A stretch of 64,000 nt of DNA from CAVVKW01 sp963761705 (lineage in GTDB: Bacteria > Verrucomicrobiota > Verrucomicrobiia > Chthoniobacterales > JAATET01), in assembly GCA_963761705.1 (NCBI GenBank), contig CAVXHK010000001.1, forward strand, positions 558,001 to 622,000. Direction: 5' to 3'. The position numbers were made by a program, and so were the translations under genes. The notes beneath the pieces are model-generated. The model was not told where the DNA came from, searched no databases, and saw only the letters and a program-made list of their open reading frames with translations. Below are positions 1 through 8,565 of this stretch, one piece after another; position 1 is the stretch's first letter, and each line of letters begins with the position of its first letter.

Positions 1-405
1 GTGACGGTGATCCGCGAGGAGGGTCTGCCGAGCGGGTTAATCACGACGGACGAGGCGGCGATGGAGGAGGTGGCTGCGAGCCTGACCGCGGTGCAGCGGG
101 CGTTTCCGGATTTTAGCTATCAACGGAACACGATCTATCTGCGGTTTTGCCACGTGGATTATCACAAAGGGGCGGCGTTGGCGGAGTTGTGCCGCCACGT
201 TGGGGTCGAGGCGTCGCAGGTGTTTGCGGCTGGCGATCATTTTAATGACCTTTCGATGCTCAGTGAAGCGGTCGCCGGCGTGGTGGCGTGTCCGGCGAAT
301 GCGATCGCGGAAGTGAAGTCGGTTGTGTCCTGGCAGGGCGGGTACGTCGCGGAGCGCGAAGGGGGGCTCGGAACCGCGGATGCTTTATTCGCGCGGGCGT
401 TGTGA
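1..405 (+). CDS. HAD-superfamily (Cof-like) phosphatase, C-terminal part
   Basis: Only the last ~134 residues are in the window; the reading frame is open to base 1, so the true start lies upstream. The segment KGAALAELCRHVGV followed by AAGDHFNDLSML matches the last catalytic motif of Cof/sucrose-phosphatase-type HAD hydrolases (GDxxND, Mg2+ ligands), with the typical lysine about 30 residues before it. The nucleophile motif (DxDxT) would be upstream and is not visible. The substrate is probably a small sugar or cofactor phosphate, but this cannot be narrowed. The gene is followed by a strong hairpin and by a convergent gene. Confidence 0.75.
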   Translation: MTVIREEGLPSGLITTDEAAMEEVAASLTAVQRAFPDFSYQRNTIYLRFCHVDYHKGAALAELCRHVGVEASQVFAAGDHFNDLSMLSEAVAGVVACPANAIAEVKSVVSWQGGYVAEREGGLGTADALFARAL

Positions 406-446
406 GGGGTGGCAGTTCCGGCTGGAAGCCAGGGACGCGTCATGAA

Positions 447-480
447 AAAGCCCCGTTCGCCGGAAGACGAACGGGGCTTT
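447..480. terminator. Bidirectional intrinsic terminator
   Basis: A perfect 13-bp inverted repeat (AAAGCCCCGTTCG / CGAACGGGGCTTT) encloses an 8-base loop, with A residues on one side and T residues on the other. It lies between two convergent genes, so it can serve transcripts from both strands. Confidence 0.87.
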
Positions 481-503
481 GAGATGAGGTTTAGTTTCGA
501 GGA

Positions 504-1052
504 CTAGGCAGCGACAGCTTCGGGAGCCGGGGTGGCTGCTGGCGCGGGAGCAGCGGCTTCCGGAGCCATCGCGTAGCGGGCTTCGCCAACTTTGCTGATC
601 CCGTCGACCTTCTTGCCGGTGGTGCTGAACCAGACGTGAACGTTCTGGTTCTTGACGCCGAGCTTCTCGGAGATGTCTTTGACGGCCATCCCTTCGGGTC
701 CGGCTTGGCTTAGAAGACCGGTGATCTGCTCTTTCATTGCGCCACGTTTGCCGCTGCCGGGCTTGCGACCGCGTTTGGCTTTTGGAGGTGCCGAGGATGC
801 GGCGGGTGCGGCGGGTGCTTTGGCGGCGGCCTTCGGCGCGTTCTTCGAGCCGGGTTTGCGGCCGCGTTTTTTGCCGGTTGGCTTGGCCGCTGGAGTCGTC
901 GCCGCGGGTTTGCGACCGCGGGGGAGTTTACCGCTGGAGAGTCCGGCGATCTGGCTATCGATAGCGGCGACCTCTTGCATGAGGGATTCGCGCGCTTCGC
1001 TGAGTTTGAGGAACTCCCGAACGATGTCGGGATTGATTTTTGTGAAGTCCAT
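504..1052 (-). CDS. AT-hook DNA-binding protein with winged-helix-like C-terminus
   Basis: A 182-aa basic protein. Residues 1-40 form a helical, possibly coiled segment. Three AT-hook cores follow: PRGRKPA (44-50), KRGRKPGSK (62-70) and KRGRKPGSG (93-101), in Ala/Pro/Lys-rich linkers resembling histone H1 tails. Residues ~104-162 (KEQITGLLSQ...KDISEKLGVKNQNVHVWF...) read like a small winged helix. The tail is Ala/Pro-rich. AT hooks bind the minor groove of AT-rich DNA; in a GC-rich genome this suggests a nucleoid-associated or xenogeneic-silencing role, which is inference. The gene is monocistronic, followed by a strong terminator and preceded by a relatively AT-rich intergenic region. Confidence 0.8.
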   Translation of the reverse strand: MDFTKINPDIVREFLKLSEARESLMQEVAAIDSQIAGLSSGKLPRGRKPAATTPAAKPTGKKRGRKPGSKNAPKAAAKAPAAPAASSAPPKAKRGRKPGSGKRGAMKEQITGLLSQAGPEGMAVKDISEKLGVKNQNVHVWFSTTGKKVDGISKVGEARYAMAPEAAAPAPAATPAPEAVAA

Positions 1053-1129
1053 AAGGCTTAAGCTAAATATCGCTTTGTTTTCCGTTGCAAGGCAAAGATG
1101 CAGTTTTTATTGATTTATTTTAACGGCTC

Positions 1130-1867
1130 ATGTCGCACGAAGTTTCTTACACCTCTGATTTGGTTTCCGCGGGCTGGGAATTTTGCTGCCTTAGTGAAGT
1201 GCAGTGTGGCGATGACGATGTTTTTGTTTGGTGGATCGACCGGGATGCCGACGTGACCGGAGCGCTGACGGAAATTGAAGCTGCCGAGATCGAACGAATT
1301 CCCGGAGGCGAAGTGCGAGAGACGCGGCGACGGGCGCGGGTGGGAGTCCGGCGGGTCCTGGGTAAAATGGCGGGCGTTGATCCGCTCAAAGTGAGGCTGG
1401 AGCGGGGTGTCGCGGGAAAACCGCGATGGGTCGGGGGTCAACTGGAATTCAATCTCTCGCACTCGGCGGGGGAGATCGCCGTGGCGGTTTCGCGGCGCCC
1501 GATCGGGGTGGACGTCGAGGCGGGGGGGCGCGCGCGGCCTTGGTTGGAGCTGGCCCGGAGGTATTTTCCGACGAGGGAGGCGGAGTGGTTGGCGGGGTTG
1601 TCGAGTGGGGACTTGCGGGGGGCTTTTCTGGAAATGTGGGTTAGCAAAGAGGCGGCTTTAAAGTGCGCGGGGACGGGATTGGCGGGGTATTTGGAGCGGG
1701 CGGTTTGCCGACGGGGGGACGCGGGCCGGGTTGGTGGCGTCGCGGTGGATGCGCGGGAGTTTGAAGTGGTGGGGTTTGAGGTCGCGGGTCGCGGGGTCGG
1801 GGCGGTGGCGTGGGAGGGGGGGGCGAGGCGGGTAAGGCTCTTTCGCTTCGCTCAAATTGCAGGGTGA
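1130..1867 (+). CDS. 4'-phosphopantetheinyl transferase (Sfp type)
   Basis: Transfers the phosphopantetheine arm of CoA to a carrier-protein serine. Family signatures are in order: GKPRW then LEFNLSHSAG, the Mg2+-binding GVDVE, and WVSKEAALK, the conserved (W/F)xxKEA catalytic motif. At 245 aa it fits the two-fold Sfp/AcpT class, not the short AcpS class. The first ~35 residues are not recognisably conserved, so the start may be later than the ATG used here. No polyketide or peptide synthetase is in the window, so a role in fatty-acid carrier activation is equally possible. It is transcribed divergently from the AT-hook gene. Confidence 0.85.
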   Translation: MSHEVSYTSDLVSAGWEFCCLSEVQCGDDDVFVWWIDRDADVTGALTEIEAAEIERIPGGEVRETRRRARVGVRRVLGKMAGVDPLKVRLERGVAGKPRWVGGQLEFNLSHSAGEIAVAVSRRPIGVDVEAGGRARPWLELARRYFPTREAEWLAGLSSGDLRGAFLEMWVSKEAALKCAGTGLAGYLERAVCRRGDAGRVGGVAVDAREFEVVGFEVAGRGVGAVAWEGGARRVRLFRFAQIAG

Positions 1868-1918
1868 CGCGCGGCCGAGCGCCGCGTTTCGCACGCGGGA
1901 CGCGCGCGCTTCCTCCTC

Positions 1919-2296
1919 TCAGGCGGAGAAGGATTCGCCGCAAGAGCAGTGGGCGACGGCGTTGGGGTTGGTGACTTTGAAGCCGCCCTTTTGCAGGTCG
2001 TCGCTGTAGTCGAGCTCGGAGCCGCTGACGAATAATGCCGTCTTGGGATCGACGACGACACGGACTTCGCGGGACTCGACGAGGATGTCGCGGTTTGCGG
2101 GGCCGTCGACGAGGTCCATCTTGTACTGGAGGCCGGAGCAACCGCCGCCGATGACGGCGACGCGGAGGCCGCCCTGCTCCAGGCGGCCTTGGCGGGTGAG
2201 GAGGGTCCGGAGTTTTGTGCCGGCGGACTCGGAGACGCGGATGAGTTTTTCGTTTCCGACTCGGTATGAGATTCCGTTCTGTTCGACGACTGCCAT
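1919..2296 (-). CDS. HesB/IscA/ErpA A-type iron-sulfur carrier
   Basis: A 125-aa protein of the A-type Fe-S carrier family, which holds and delivers Fe-S clusters to target apoproteins. The three invariant cysteines are present: C53 in GGGCSGLQY, and C117 and C119 in the C-terminal CSCGESF. Length is typical. No other suf/isc genes are near, so it probably works as a stand-alone carrier. It is divergent from xylB with a ~90-bp shared upstream region. Confidence 0.9.
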   Translation of the reverse strand: MAVVEQNGISYRVGNEKLIRVSESAGTKLRTLLTRQGRLEQGGLRVAVIGGGCSGLQYKMDLVDGPANRDILVESREVRVVVDPKTALFVSGSELDYSDDLQKGGFKVTNPNAVAHCSCGESFSA

Positions 2297-2386
2297 CCTT
2301 TAGCTATCGGCGAAGTGCGGGGCGGTTTCAAGGACGGTGCGCATTTCCGCATTTTGTTCGGTGCGGCGGGCGGTTAGAATAGGGAG

Positions 2387-3889
2387 ATGGTCTCCCTTGG
2401 AATCGATTGCGGAACGCAGAGCCTCAAAACCATCGCGCTCGACGTCGCGACCGGAGAGGTGCTCAAGACGGCTTCGCGGACTTACGAGCTGATCGCGGGG
2501 CTGCCCGCCGGTGCGGCGGAGCAACACCCCGGCGATTGGGTGGACGCGGCGGCGGAGACGATCCGGGAAGTCGCGGCAGGATTGGGGGAGCGGGGGGCGG
2601 AGATCGGGGCGATCGGGGTGAGTGGTCAGCAACATGGCTTGGTCGCGCTGGATGAAAGGGGCGGCGTGGTGCGGGCGGCGAAGCTGTGGTGCGATACGTC
2701 GACGGTCGCGGAGTGCGCGAAGATCGAGGAGACGGTGGGCGGCGGGGAGCGGGCGCTAGCGTTGGGCGGAAACCGGATTCTGCCGGGCTACACGGCACCG
2801 AAGATCCGGTGGCTGCAGGACCGTGAGCCGGAGAACTGGGCGAAGACGCGGGTGGTGATGCTGCCGCACGACTACCTCAATTTCTGGCTCACGGGAGAGG
2901 CGAGGATGGAGTTTGGCGACGCTTCGGGGACGGGGTTGCTCGACGTGCGGACGCGGGAATGGTGCGAGCCGCTGGTGGAGGCGACGGCGGCCGGGTTACG
3001 CGAGAAATTGCCGCCGCTTGGATCGTCGCTGCGGTCGGTGGGGCGGGTGAAGCCGGAGTTGGCCGAGTCGCTCGGGCTGCCGGATGGTGTGTTGGTGAGC
3101 GCGGGGGGTGGGGACAACATGATGGGGGCGATCGGGACGGGCAATCTGGGCGATGGGGTGGTGACGGCGAGTCTGGGGACGTCGGGGACGCTCTACGCGA
3201 GCGTGGAGCAGCCGGTAATCGATCCGGCGGGGGAGATTGCGGCGTTCTGCGACAGCTCTGATCAATGGATGCCGCTGCTGTGCACGATGAACGTGACGCT
3301 GGTGACGGAGCTGGCGCGGAAGATGTTTGGCTGGGAACGGGGGGATGTGGACGCGGAGATCGCGAAGGTGCCGGCGGGGGCGGAGGGGTTGTTGCTGCTG
3401 CCGTATTTTACCGGGGAGCGGACGCCGAGTCTGCCGAACGGGACGGGGTCGCTCTTCGGGATGACGGACCAGAACTTTACGCCCGGGCACCTGGCGCGGG
3501 CGGCGATGGAAGGGGTGACACTTGGGTTGGGTTACGGGCTGCGGCGGTTGACGGAGTTGGGGCTGAAGCCGAAGGAGATCCGGCTGACCGGGGGCGGGAG
3601 TAACAGCGCGGCGTGGCGGCGGATCTGCGCGGACATTTTCGGCGTGCCGGTGGTGGGCCTGCGGACGGCAGAGGGGGCTGGGCTGGGGGCGGCGGTGCAG
3701 GCGGCCTGGCAGGCGGCGGCGGAGAAAGGCTCGGATGCTTCTCTGCGGGATCTGGCGGATCTCTGCGTGGTGGCGGATGAGGCGTCGCGGGTGGAGCCGG
3801 ACGCGGCGGCGGTCGAGTTGTACGCCGAGAAGATCGACCGGGCGAACGCGGCGAGGACAGCTTTGGTGGGAGCGGGGTTGTTGGGATGA
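2387..3889 (+). CDS. xylB: Xylulokinase (FGGY carbohydrate kinase)
   Basis: Phosphorylates D-xylulose with ATP, feeding pentoses into the pentose-phosphate pathway. The 500-aa length is typical. The N-terminal phosphate loop is MVSLGIDCGTQSLK; GVSGQQHGLVALD is the sugar-binding signature of xylulokinases; TASLGTSGTLYA and RLTGGGSNSAAWRRI are the C-terminal nucleotide-binding motifs of the FGGY family. No xylose isomerase is in view. Its stop overlaps the ubiX start (ATGA), and ubiX in turn overlaps the GH9 gene, so the three are probably co-transcribed. Confidence 0.9.
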   Translation: MVSLGIDCGTQSLKTIALDVATGEVLKTASRTYELIAGLPAGAAEQHPGDWVDAAAETIREVAAGLGERGAEIGAIGVSGQQHGLVALDERGGVVRAAKLWCDTSTVAECAKIEETVGGGERALALGGNRILPGYTAPKIRWLQDREPENWAKTRVVMLPHDYLNFWLTGEARMEFGDASGTGLLDVRTREWCEPLVEATAAGLREKLPPLGSSLRSVGRVKPELAESLGLPDGVLVSAGGGDNMMGAIGTGNLGDGVVTASLGTSGTLYASVEQPVIDPAGEIAAFCDSSDQWMPLLCTMNVTLVTELARKMFGWERGDVDAEIAKVPAGAEGLLLLPYFTGERTPSLPNGTGSLFGMTDQNFTPGHLARAAMEGVTLGLGYGLRRLTELGLKPKEIRLTGGGSNSAAWRRICADIFGVPVVGLRTAEGAGLGAAVQAAWQAAAEKGSDASLRDLADLCVVADEASRVEPDAAAVELYAEKIDRANAARTALVGAGLLG

Positions 3890-4449
3890 GGTTTGTCTTC
3901 GCGGCGACGGGGGCGAGTGGGGCGATGTATCTGCAGCGGCTGTTGGACCACGTGGCAGCGGATGGCGGGCACGAGGTGCACCTGGTGCTGAGCGGTTACG
4001 CACGGCAGGTGGTGCGGGAGGAAATCGGGGAGTTGCGCGTGCCGGCGGGGACGGTGGAACATTCGGATAAAAGCATGAACGCGCCGTTTGCGAGTGGGTC
4101 GACGCGGTGGGACGCAATGGTGGTGATGCCGTGCTCGATGGGGACGGTGGGTCGGATCGCGGCGGGGACGAGTGAATCGCTGATCCTGCGGGCGGCGGAC
4201 GTTTTTCTGAAGGAGCGGCGTAAGTTGGTGCTCGTGCCGCGGGAGACGCCGTGGAATCTCATTCACGCTCGGAACGTGGTTGCGGTGATGGAGGCCGGAG
4301 CGCAGGTTCTCCCCGCGATGCCTTCGTTTTACAGCGGACCCAAGTCGATCGAGGAGCTGGTGGACACGGTGGTCTGGCGGGTGCTGGATCAGATCGGGGT
4401 GGAGGCGCCGGAGGCTTGTCGGTGGCGTGAGGCGGGGGGTGGATTGTGA
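3886..4449 (+). CDS. ubiX: UbiX/Pad1 flavin prenyltransferase
   Basis: Makes prenylated FMN, the cofactor of UbiD-type decarboxylases. The 187-aa protein begins with the flavin-binding ATGASGAMY and has the conserved VMPCSMGTVGRIAAGTSESL and LVPRETPWN stretches; ETPW lies in the prenyl-phosphate site. The start codon overlaps the xylB stop, and the last codons overlap the cellulase start. No ubiD is visible in the window, so the partner decarboxylase must be elsewhere. Confidence 0.93.
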   Translation: MRFVFAATGASGAMYLQRLLDHVAADGGHEVHLVLSGYARQVVREEIGELRVPAGTVEHSDKSMNAPFASGSTRWDAMVVMPCSMGTVGRIAAGTSESLILRAADVFLKERRKLVLVPRETPWNLIHARNVVAVMEAGAQVLPAMPSFYSGPKSIEELVDTVVWRVLDQIGVEAPEACRWREAGGGL

Positions 4450-6680
4450 TGAAGGGACTGTTGAGCTTTGGGTTGGGTTGGGTCGGCGAGCGGAGGTCGC
4501 CGCTCGTTGGGTTGGGGCTCGTCGCTTTTCTGGTGGGGTCGGCGGTTGCCCGGGAGCCGGTGGCGTTTTCGTTTTCGAAACAGGGTGATTGGGGGGAGGG
4601 GATGATCTCGGAGATCAAACTCAAGAATGAGTCGGCGGATGAGGTGAAGGATTGGCGGCTGCGGTTTCGCCTGGACGCGAAAATCTCGGGGATGTGGGGG
4701 GCGAAGATCGTGAAGCAGGAGGGGGACACCTATCTGGTTGCACCGGAGGAGTGGTCGCGGTTGATCCGGTCGGGGCAGGAGGTGTCGGTTGGATTTCAGG
4801 CGACGCCGGGGGGCGTGGAGCCTCGGGACGTGGTCTTTCAACCGGTGATCGCGGGCGATGGTCCGCAGAATGCGCCGCCAACCGAGCGAAATGGGGTGAC
4901 GCAGGCTCCCGTCTACGCCGGGTCGCCGGACGTGGATGTGAAAGCTGGGCAAGCGGACGTGAGCTTTCGCGTGGTGTCGGATTGGAGTTCGGGTTTCCAG
5001 GCCGAGGTGGTGATCAAGAACGACGGATCGACGCCGATCGAGAACTGGGAGCTCAAGTTCCAGTTTCCGGCGAAGATCACGGGGATGTGGAACGCGCACA
5101 TCGCGGACATCACGACGGATGGTTACGTGGTCGACGCGCGGACGGCCCCGTGGAATCAAACGATCCCGCCGGGGGGCGAGGTGCGGTTTGGGTTCGTCGG
5201 AGCGCCGGGTTCGATTGTTGGGGGGCCGCGCGATATTGTGCTGAATGAAATGCAGGGACCGAAGACGACACCTACGCCGAGGCCGGAGATGCCCCCGGCC
5301 ATCCCGGGGATGACGCCGCCCGAGATCGCGATGCCGACGCCGGTGCCGCCCTCGGCGGAGAAATTGGATTACGCCGAAGCGCTGGATAAATCGCTGTTCT
5401 TCTACGACGCGCAGCGTTCGGGGCGGCTGCCGGAAGGGTTCCGCGTGGATTGGCGGGGGGACTCGGGGATGCAGGATGGGGCGGACGTGGGGGTGGATCT
5501 CACCGGGGGATATTACGATGCGGGGGACGGGGTGAAATTTGGCCTACCGATGGCGAGTTCGATGACGATGCTGTCGTGGGGCGGAATTGTTTTTCGCGGG
5601 GGCTACGAGAAGAGCGGGCAGATGGACCAGCTCTTGGAGGCGGTGCGGTGGGGGACGGATTGGCTGATGAAGGCGCACCCGGAGGCGAACGTGTTCTATG
5701 GCCAGGTGGGGCGGGGCGATTTGGATCACGCTTTCTGGGGACCACCCGAGGCGATGACGATGGCGCGGCCGGCGTTTAAAATCGACGAGTCGAATCCCGG
5801 GACGGACCTGGCCGGTGAGGCGAGTGCAGCGCTGGCGAGTGCGGCGATCCTATTCGAGAAGGCGGGGCAGGGTGCCTACGCGGCGAAGTGTCTGGATCAC
5901 GCGAAGCGGTTGTTCACGTTTGCGGATCGCTTCCGGGGGGCCTACACGGATTCGATTCCGGACGCACGGGCTTATTACAACAGCTACAGTGGCTACCTGG
6001 ATGAGCTGGCGTGGGCGGCGGCTTGGTTGGCGAAGGCGACGGGGGACGCGCGGTACGTCGCGAAGGCCAAGGAATTTTACGCGGAAGTGCGGGACCGGGA
6101 GGCGTGGACGTGGACGCAATCGTGGGACGACAAACGCTACGGCGCGGCGGTGCTGTTGGCGGAGATGACGAAGGATCGAATGTATTTCGACGACGTGAAC
6201 AAGTGGCTGAACTACTGGACGGTCGGCGAGAGCGGAAAGCGGATCCAAACAACGCGGGGTGGCTTGGCTTGGCTGGACCAATGGGGGTCGCTGCGCTACG
6301 CGGCGAACACGGCGTTTCTGGCGTTAATTTACGCGACGGTGCCGGGGGCGGATCACGTGGATCGGTATCGGGATTTTGCAGTGCGGCAGATTCGCTACAT
6401 GCTGGGGGATAATCCGAACGGGCGAAGTTACGTGGTGGGTTTTGGGAAAAATCCGCCGAAGAATCCGCATCACCGGGGGTCCCACGGCTCGACGGCGAAC
6501 GACATTGGGAGTCCGGCGGAGAACAAATTTGTGCTGTACGGGGCGCTGGTGGGCGGGCCGTCGGCTCCGGATGACAACGCGTATTCGGACGATCGGGCGA
6601 ACTACCTCACGAACGAGGTGGCGTTGGACTACAACGCGGGGTTCACCGGGGCGTTGGCGGGACTGCTCGAAGTGGAATAG
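4449..6680 (+). CDS. Secreted GH9 endoglucanase with two CBM2-like modules
   Basis: A 743-aa secreted beta-1,4-glucanase. Order: signal peptide (~1-34, ending SAVA); two cellulose-binding-like beta modules (~35-125 and ~157-255), each with the W-x-L-x-F core and GMWxAxI stretch of CBM2; a Pro/Thr linker (~260-300); then a GH9 catalytic domain. GH9 hallmarks are YYDAGDGVKFGLPM (~residue 354, catalytic base Asp), NPHHRGSHG (~672) and NEVALDYNAGF with the acid Glu (~722). Start ATG overlaps the ubiX stop; a GTG three bases upstream is an alternative. The signal peptide contains a dispersed palindromic repeat translated as VGERRSPLV. It likely degrades plant or algal cellulose outside the cytoplasm. 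Confidence 0.92.
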   Translation: MKGLLSFGLGWVGERRSPLVGLGLVAFLVGSAVAREPVAFSFSKQGDWGEGMISEIKLKNESADEVKDWRLRFRLDAKISGMWGAKIVKQEGDTYLVAPEEWSRLIRSGQEVSVGFQATPGGVEPRDVVFQPVIAGDGPQNAPPTERNGVTQAPVYAGSPDVDVKAGQADVSFRVVSDWSSGFQAEVVIKNDGSTPIENWELKFQFPAKITGMWNAHIADITTDGYVVDARTAPWNQTIPPGGEVRFGFVGAPGSIVGGPRDIVLNEMQGPKTTPTPRPEMPPAIPGMTPPEIAMPTPVPPSAEKLDYAEALDKSLFFYDAQRSGRLPEGFRVDWRGDSGMQDGADVGVDLTGGYYDAGDGVKFGLPMASSMTMLSWGGIVFRGGYEKSGQMDQLLEAVRWGTDWLMKAHPEANVFYGQVGRGDLDHAFWGPPEAMTMARPAFKIDESNPGTDLAGEASAALASAAILFEKAGQGAYAAKCLDHAKRLFTFADRFRGAYTDSIPDARAYYNSYSGYLDELAWAAAWLAKATGDARYVAKAKEFYAEVRDREAWTWTQSWDDKRYGAAVLLAEMTKDRMYFDDVNKWLNYWTVGESGKRIQTTRGGLAWLDQWGSLRYAANTAFLALIYATVPGADHVDRYRDFAVRQIRYMLGDNPNGRSYVVGFGKNPPKNPHHRGSHGSTANDIGSPAENKFVLYGALVGGPSAPDDNAYSDDRANYLTNEVALDYNAGFTGALAGLLEVE
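4485..4505 (+). repeat. Dispersed palindromic repeat inside GH9 signal-peptide codons
   Basis: GGCGAGCGGAGGTCGCCGCTC shares the layout GGCGA-NNNNNN-TCGCCGCTC and flanking TCGTTCGG/TTG-like bases with an intergenic copy at 14287-14307. Here it is translated within the signal peptide. Confidence 0.55.
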
Positions 6681-6681
6681 A

Positions 6682-6698
6682 TCCGGTTTTGAACCGGA
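6682..6698. terminator. Hairpin just after the GH9 stop codon
   Basis: Perfect 7-bp arms TCCGGTT / AACCGGA with a 3-base loop begin one base after the cellulase stop. No clear T-run follows, so termination is only suggested. Confidence 0.4.
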
Positions 6699-6804
6699 GT
6701 TAACGAACGAAACGAGGGAAACGGCATCGACCGGGATCCCCACCTCGCGCCTCCGTGACCTTCGTTTCATTTGTTACCTTCTGTTCAAACTGTATTGTCC
6801 GGCC

Positions 6805-7167
6805 ATGGCGTCGAACGTTGTTGGGACTGAACTAGAGTGCTGCTGCATGGATCCGTTGACCGGGTATTTTCGGGATGGGTTCTGTCACACGGGTCCGGGG
6901 GACGTGGGGTTGCACACGGTGTGCGCGGAGATGACGGAGGAGTTTTTGCGATTTTCTTATGAACGGGGGAACGATCTGGTGACGCCGCGACCGGACATGC
7001 GGTTCCCGGGATTGCAGCCGGGTGATAAGTGGTGCCTTTGCGTGACTCGCTGGCAGGAGGCTTTGGAGGCGAAGGTCGCGCCGCCGATTTTTTTGAAGGC
7101 AACGCACGCTTCGGCGGTGGAGTTTGTGACGCGGGAGGACCTGATGGCTCACGCGGTGGATGGGTGA
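6805..7167 (+). CDS. DUF2237 family protein
   Basis: A 120-aa protein matching the DUF2237 family as remembered: NVVGTELECCCMDPLTGY, a Gly-rich RDGFCHTGPGDVGLHTVC, then DKWCLCVTRWQEAL and HASAVEFV. Several cysteines are conserved (CCCMDP, FCHTG, HTVC, WCLC), hinting at metal binding or redox sensitivity, but the function is unknown. The ATG at 6805 is chosen because conservation begins right after it. It is followed 45 bp later by the amine oxidase, so they may share a transcript. Confidence 0.85.
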   Translation: MASNVVGTELECCCMDPLTGYFRDGFCHTGPGDVGLHTVCAEMTEEFLRFSYERGNDLVTPRPDMRFPGLQPGDKWCLCVTRWQEALEAKVAPPIFLKATHASAVEFVTREDLMAHAVDG

Positions 7168-7212
7168 TTTTTCTGACCGCGGACGGGCGCGGTTCTACGC
7201 GGATCGATTGTG

Positions 7213-8481
7213 ATGGATGATTTTGATGTTCTGATTATTGGGGCGGGGGTGGCTGGGCTTTGCGCAGCCGACTCTCTGTTGGCGGGGGGGCATCGGCCGT
7301 TGGTGGTCGAGGCGTCGGATCATGTCGGGGGGCGGGTGCGGTCGCTGGATAGCTTCGGCGATGTGCCGATCGAGTTGGGGGCGGAAGAGGTTCACGGGAT
7401 GGACAATGCCGTGGCGCGATTGGCGGCGGAGCAGGGGATGGATCTCATCTCGCACATGACCCTCAACGACCTGCTGCGACTGGACGGGGAGTTGCAGACT
7501 CTGGATCAAGCGCAGATGGACCCGGCGGTGCGGCGGGCGTTTGGTCTCATCGATTCTCTGGGAGACTACCGGAGCGAAAATTGGTCGGCTGAGGAGTTTT
7601 TGGTGCGAACGCATTTTCCGCGGCGCGCCTGGCATTACCTTTCTTCGCGTCTGGGGGTGGAGCACGGAACGACGCTGGATCGGTTGGCGATGCGGGGGTT
7701 TGCGAGCTACCAAAAAGGTTGGGAGGCGCGGGAAACGAACTACACGCTGGCGGGACGGTATCTCGATCTTTTTGATCCGATGGTCGAGCGGCTGAAGGGG
7801 TCGATCCGGCTGAATACCCCGGTGGCGGCGATTGATTGGACGGGCGAGCCGACGGTGCGGTTGCTGAGCAGCGAGGAGCTGCGGGCGCGGGCGGTGATCG
7901 TGACGGTGCCGCTGCCGATTCTCACCGAGCGACTGATCCATTTTTCGCCCCAACTCCCGCCGGAGAAGATCGCGGCGGCGGATAGCATTGGGATGGACAC
8001 GGGAATGAAGATCATCCTCAAGTTCAAACACCGATTCTGGGACGACGAGACGTATTTCATTCACACCGATGGATTCCTGCCGCAGTTCTGGGCACCTTGT
8101 AAGGGGAAATCGGAGACGTCTTTCGTGCTGACGGCGTTTGTCGGCGGGACGCGGGCGGAGAAGTTGGACGCGATGAGCGTAGACCCGGTGCGGTTTGCGC
8201 TGGAGGAGCTGGACGAGTTGTTCGGGGCGAAGATCGCGTCGCGGTCGTTCGAGCGGGGATTAGTCTCGGATTGGGGGGCGGATCCGTGGGTGCGGGGGTT
8301 ATATTCGTATCCGACGGTGCGGACGACGGAGGCGAGCCGGGACGCCTTGGCGCGACCGCTGGCTAACAAAATTTTCTTCGCCGGCGAGGCGACCAATACC
8401 TACGGCGCAAGTGGGACGGTGCACGGCGCGATGGAGACGGGGTGGCGCGCGGCGAATGAGGTGGAGGCGGCGATCGGGTAG
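7213..8481 (+). CDS. FAD-dependent amine oxidase family protein
   Basis: A flavin monoamine-oxidase-type oxidoreductase of 422 aa. The N-terminal Rossmann dinucleotide motif is VLIIGAGVAGLCAADSLL, followed by the GGRVRS flavin motif. The C-terminal FAD-closing motif is FFAGEATNTYGASGTVHGAMETGWRAA, typical of polyamine/monoamine oxidases and related desaturases. The substrate cannot be deduced. No signal peptide, so probably cytoplasmic. ATG at 7213 is used; an in-frame GTG sits immediately upstream. Confidence 0.85.
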   Translation: MDDFDVLIIGAGVAGLCAADSLLAGGHRPLVVEASDHVGGRVRSLDSFGDVPIELGAEEVHGMDNAVARLAAEQGMDLISHMTLNDLLRLDGELQTLDQAQMDPAVRRAFGLIDSLGDYRSENWSAEEFLVRTHFPRRAWHYLSSRLGVEHGTTLDRLAMRGFASYQKGWEARETNYTLAGRYLDLFDPMVERLKGSIRLNTPVAAIDWTGEPTVRLLSSEELRARAVIVTVPLPILTERLIHFSPQLPPEKIAAADSIGMDTGMKIILKFKHRFWDDETYFIHTDGFLPQFWAPCKGKSETSFVLTAFVGGTRAEKLDAMSVDPVRFALEELDELFGAKIASRSFERGLVSDWGADPWVRGLYSYPTVRTTEASRDALARPLANKIFFAGEATNTYGASGTVHGAMETGWRAANEVEAAIG

Positions 8482-8531
8482 CTCGGTGCCGATGATGAGT
8501 CTGACCTGTCGCCAGCTGATTTTGGTTGTTT

Positions 8532-8550
8532 CATCGGCTGGAAGCCGATG
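8532..8550. repeat. Palindrome of the GGCTGGAAGCC repeat family
   Basis: CATCGGCT-GGA-AGCCGATG, perfect 8-bp arms, between two convergent genes. Shorter relatives lie at 420-430 and 44546-44558, also in gaps after gene ends. It may act as a transcript 3'-end hairpin. Confidence 0.6.
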
Positions 8551-8565
8551 CGACGGGTGATGGAT

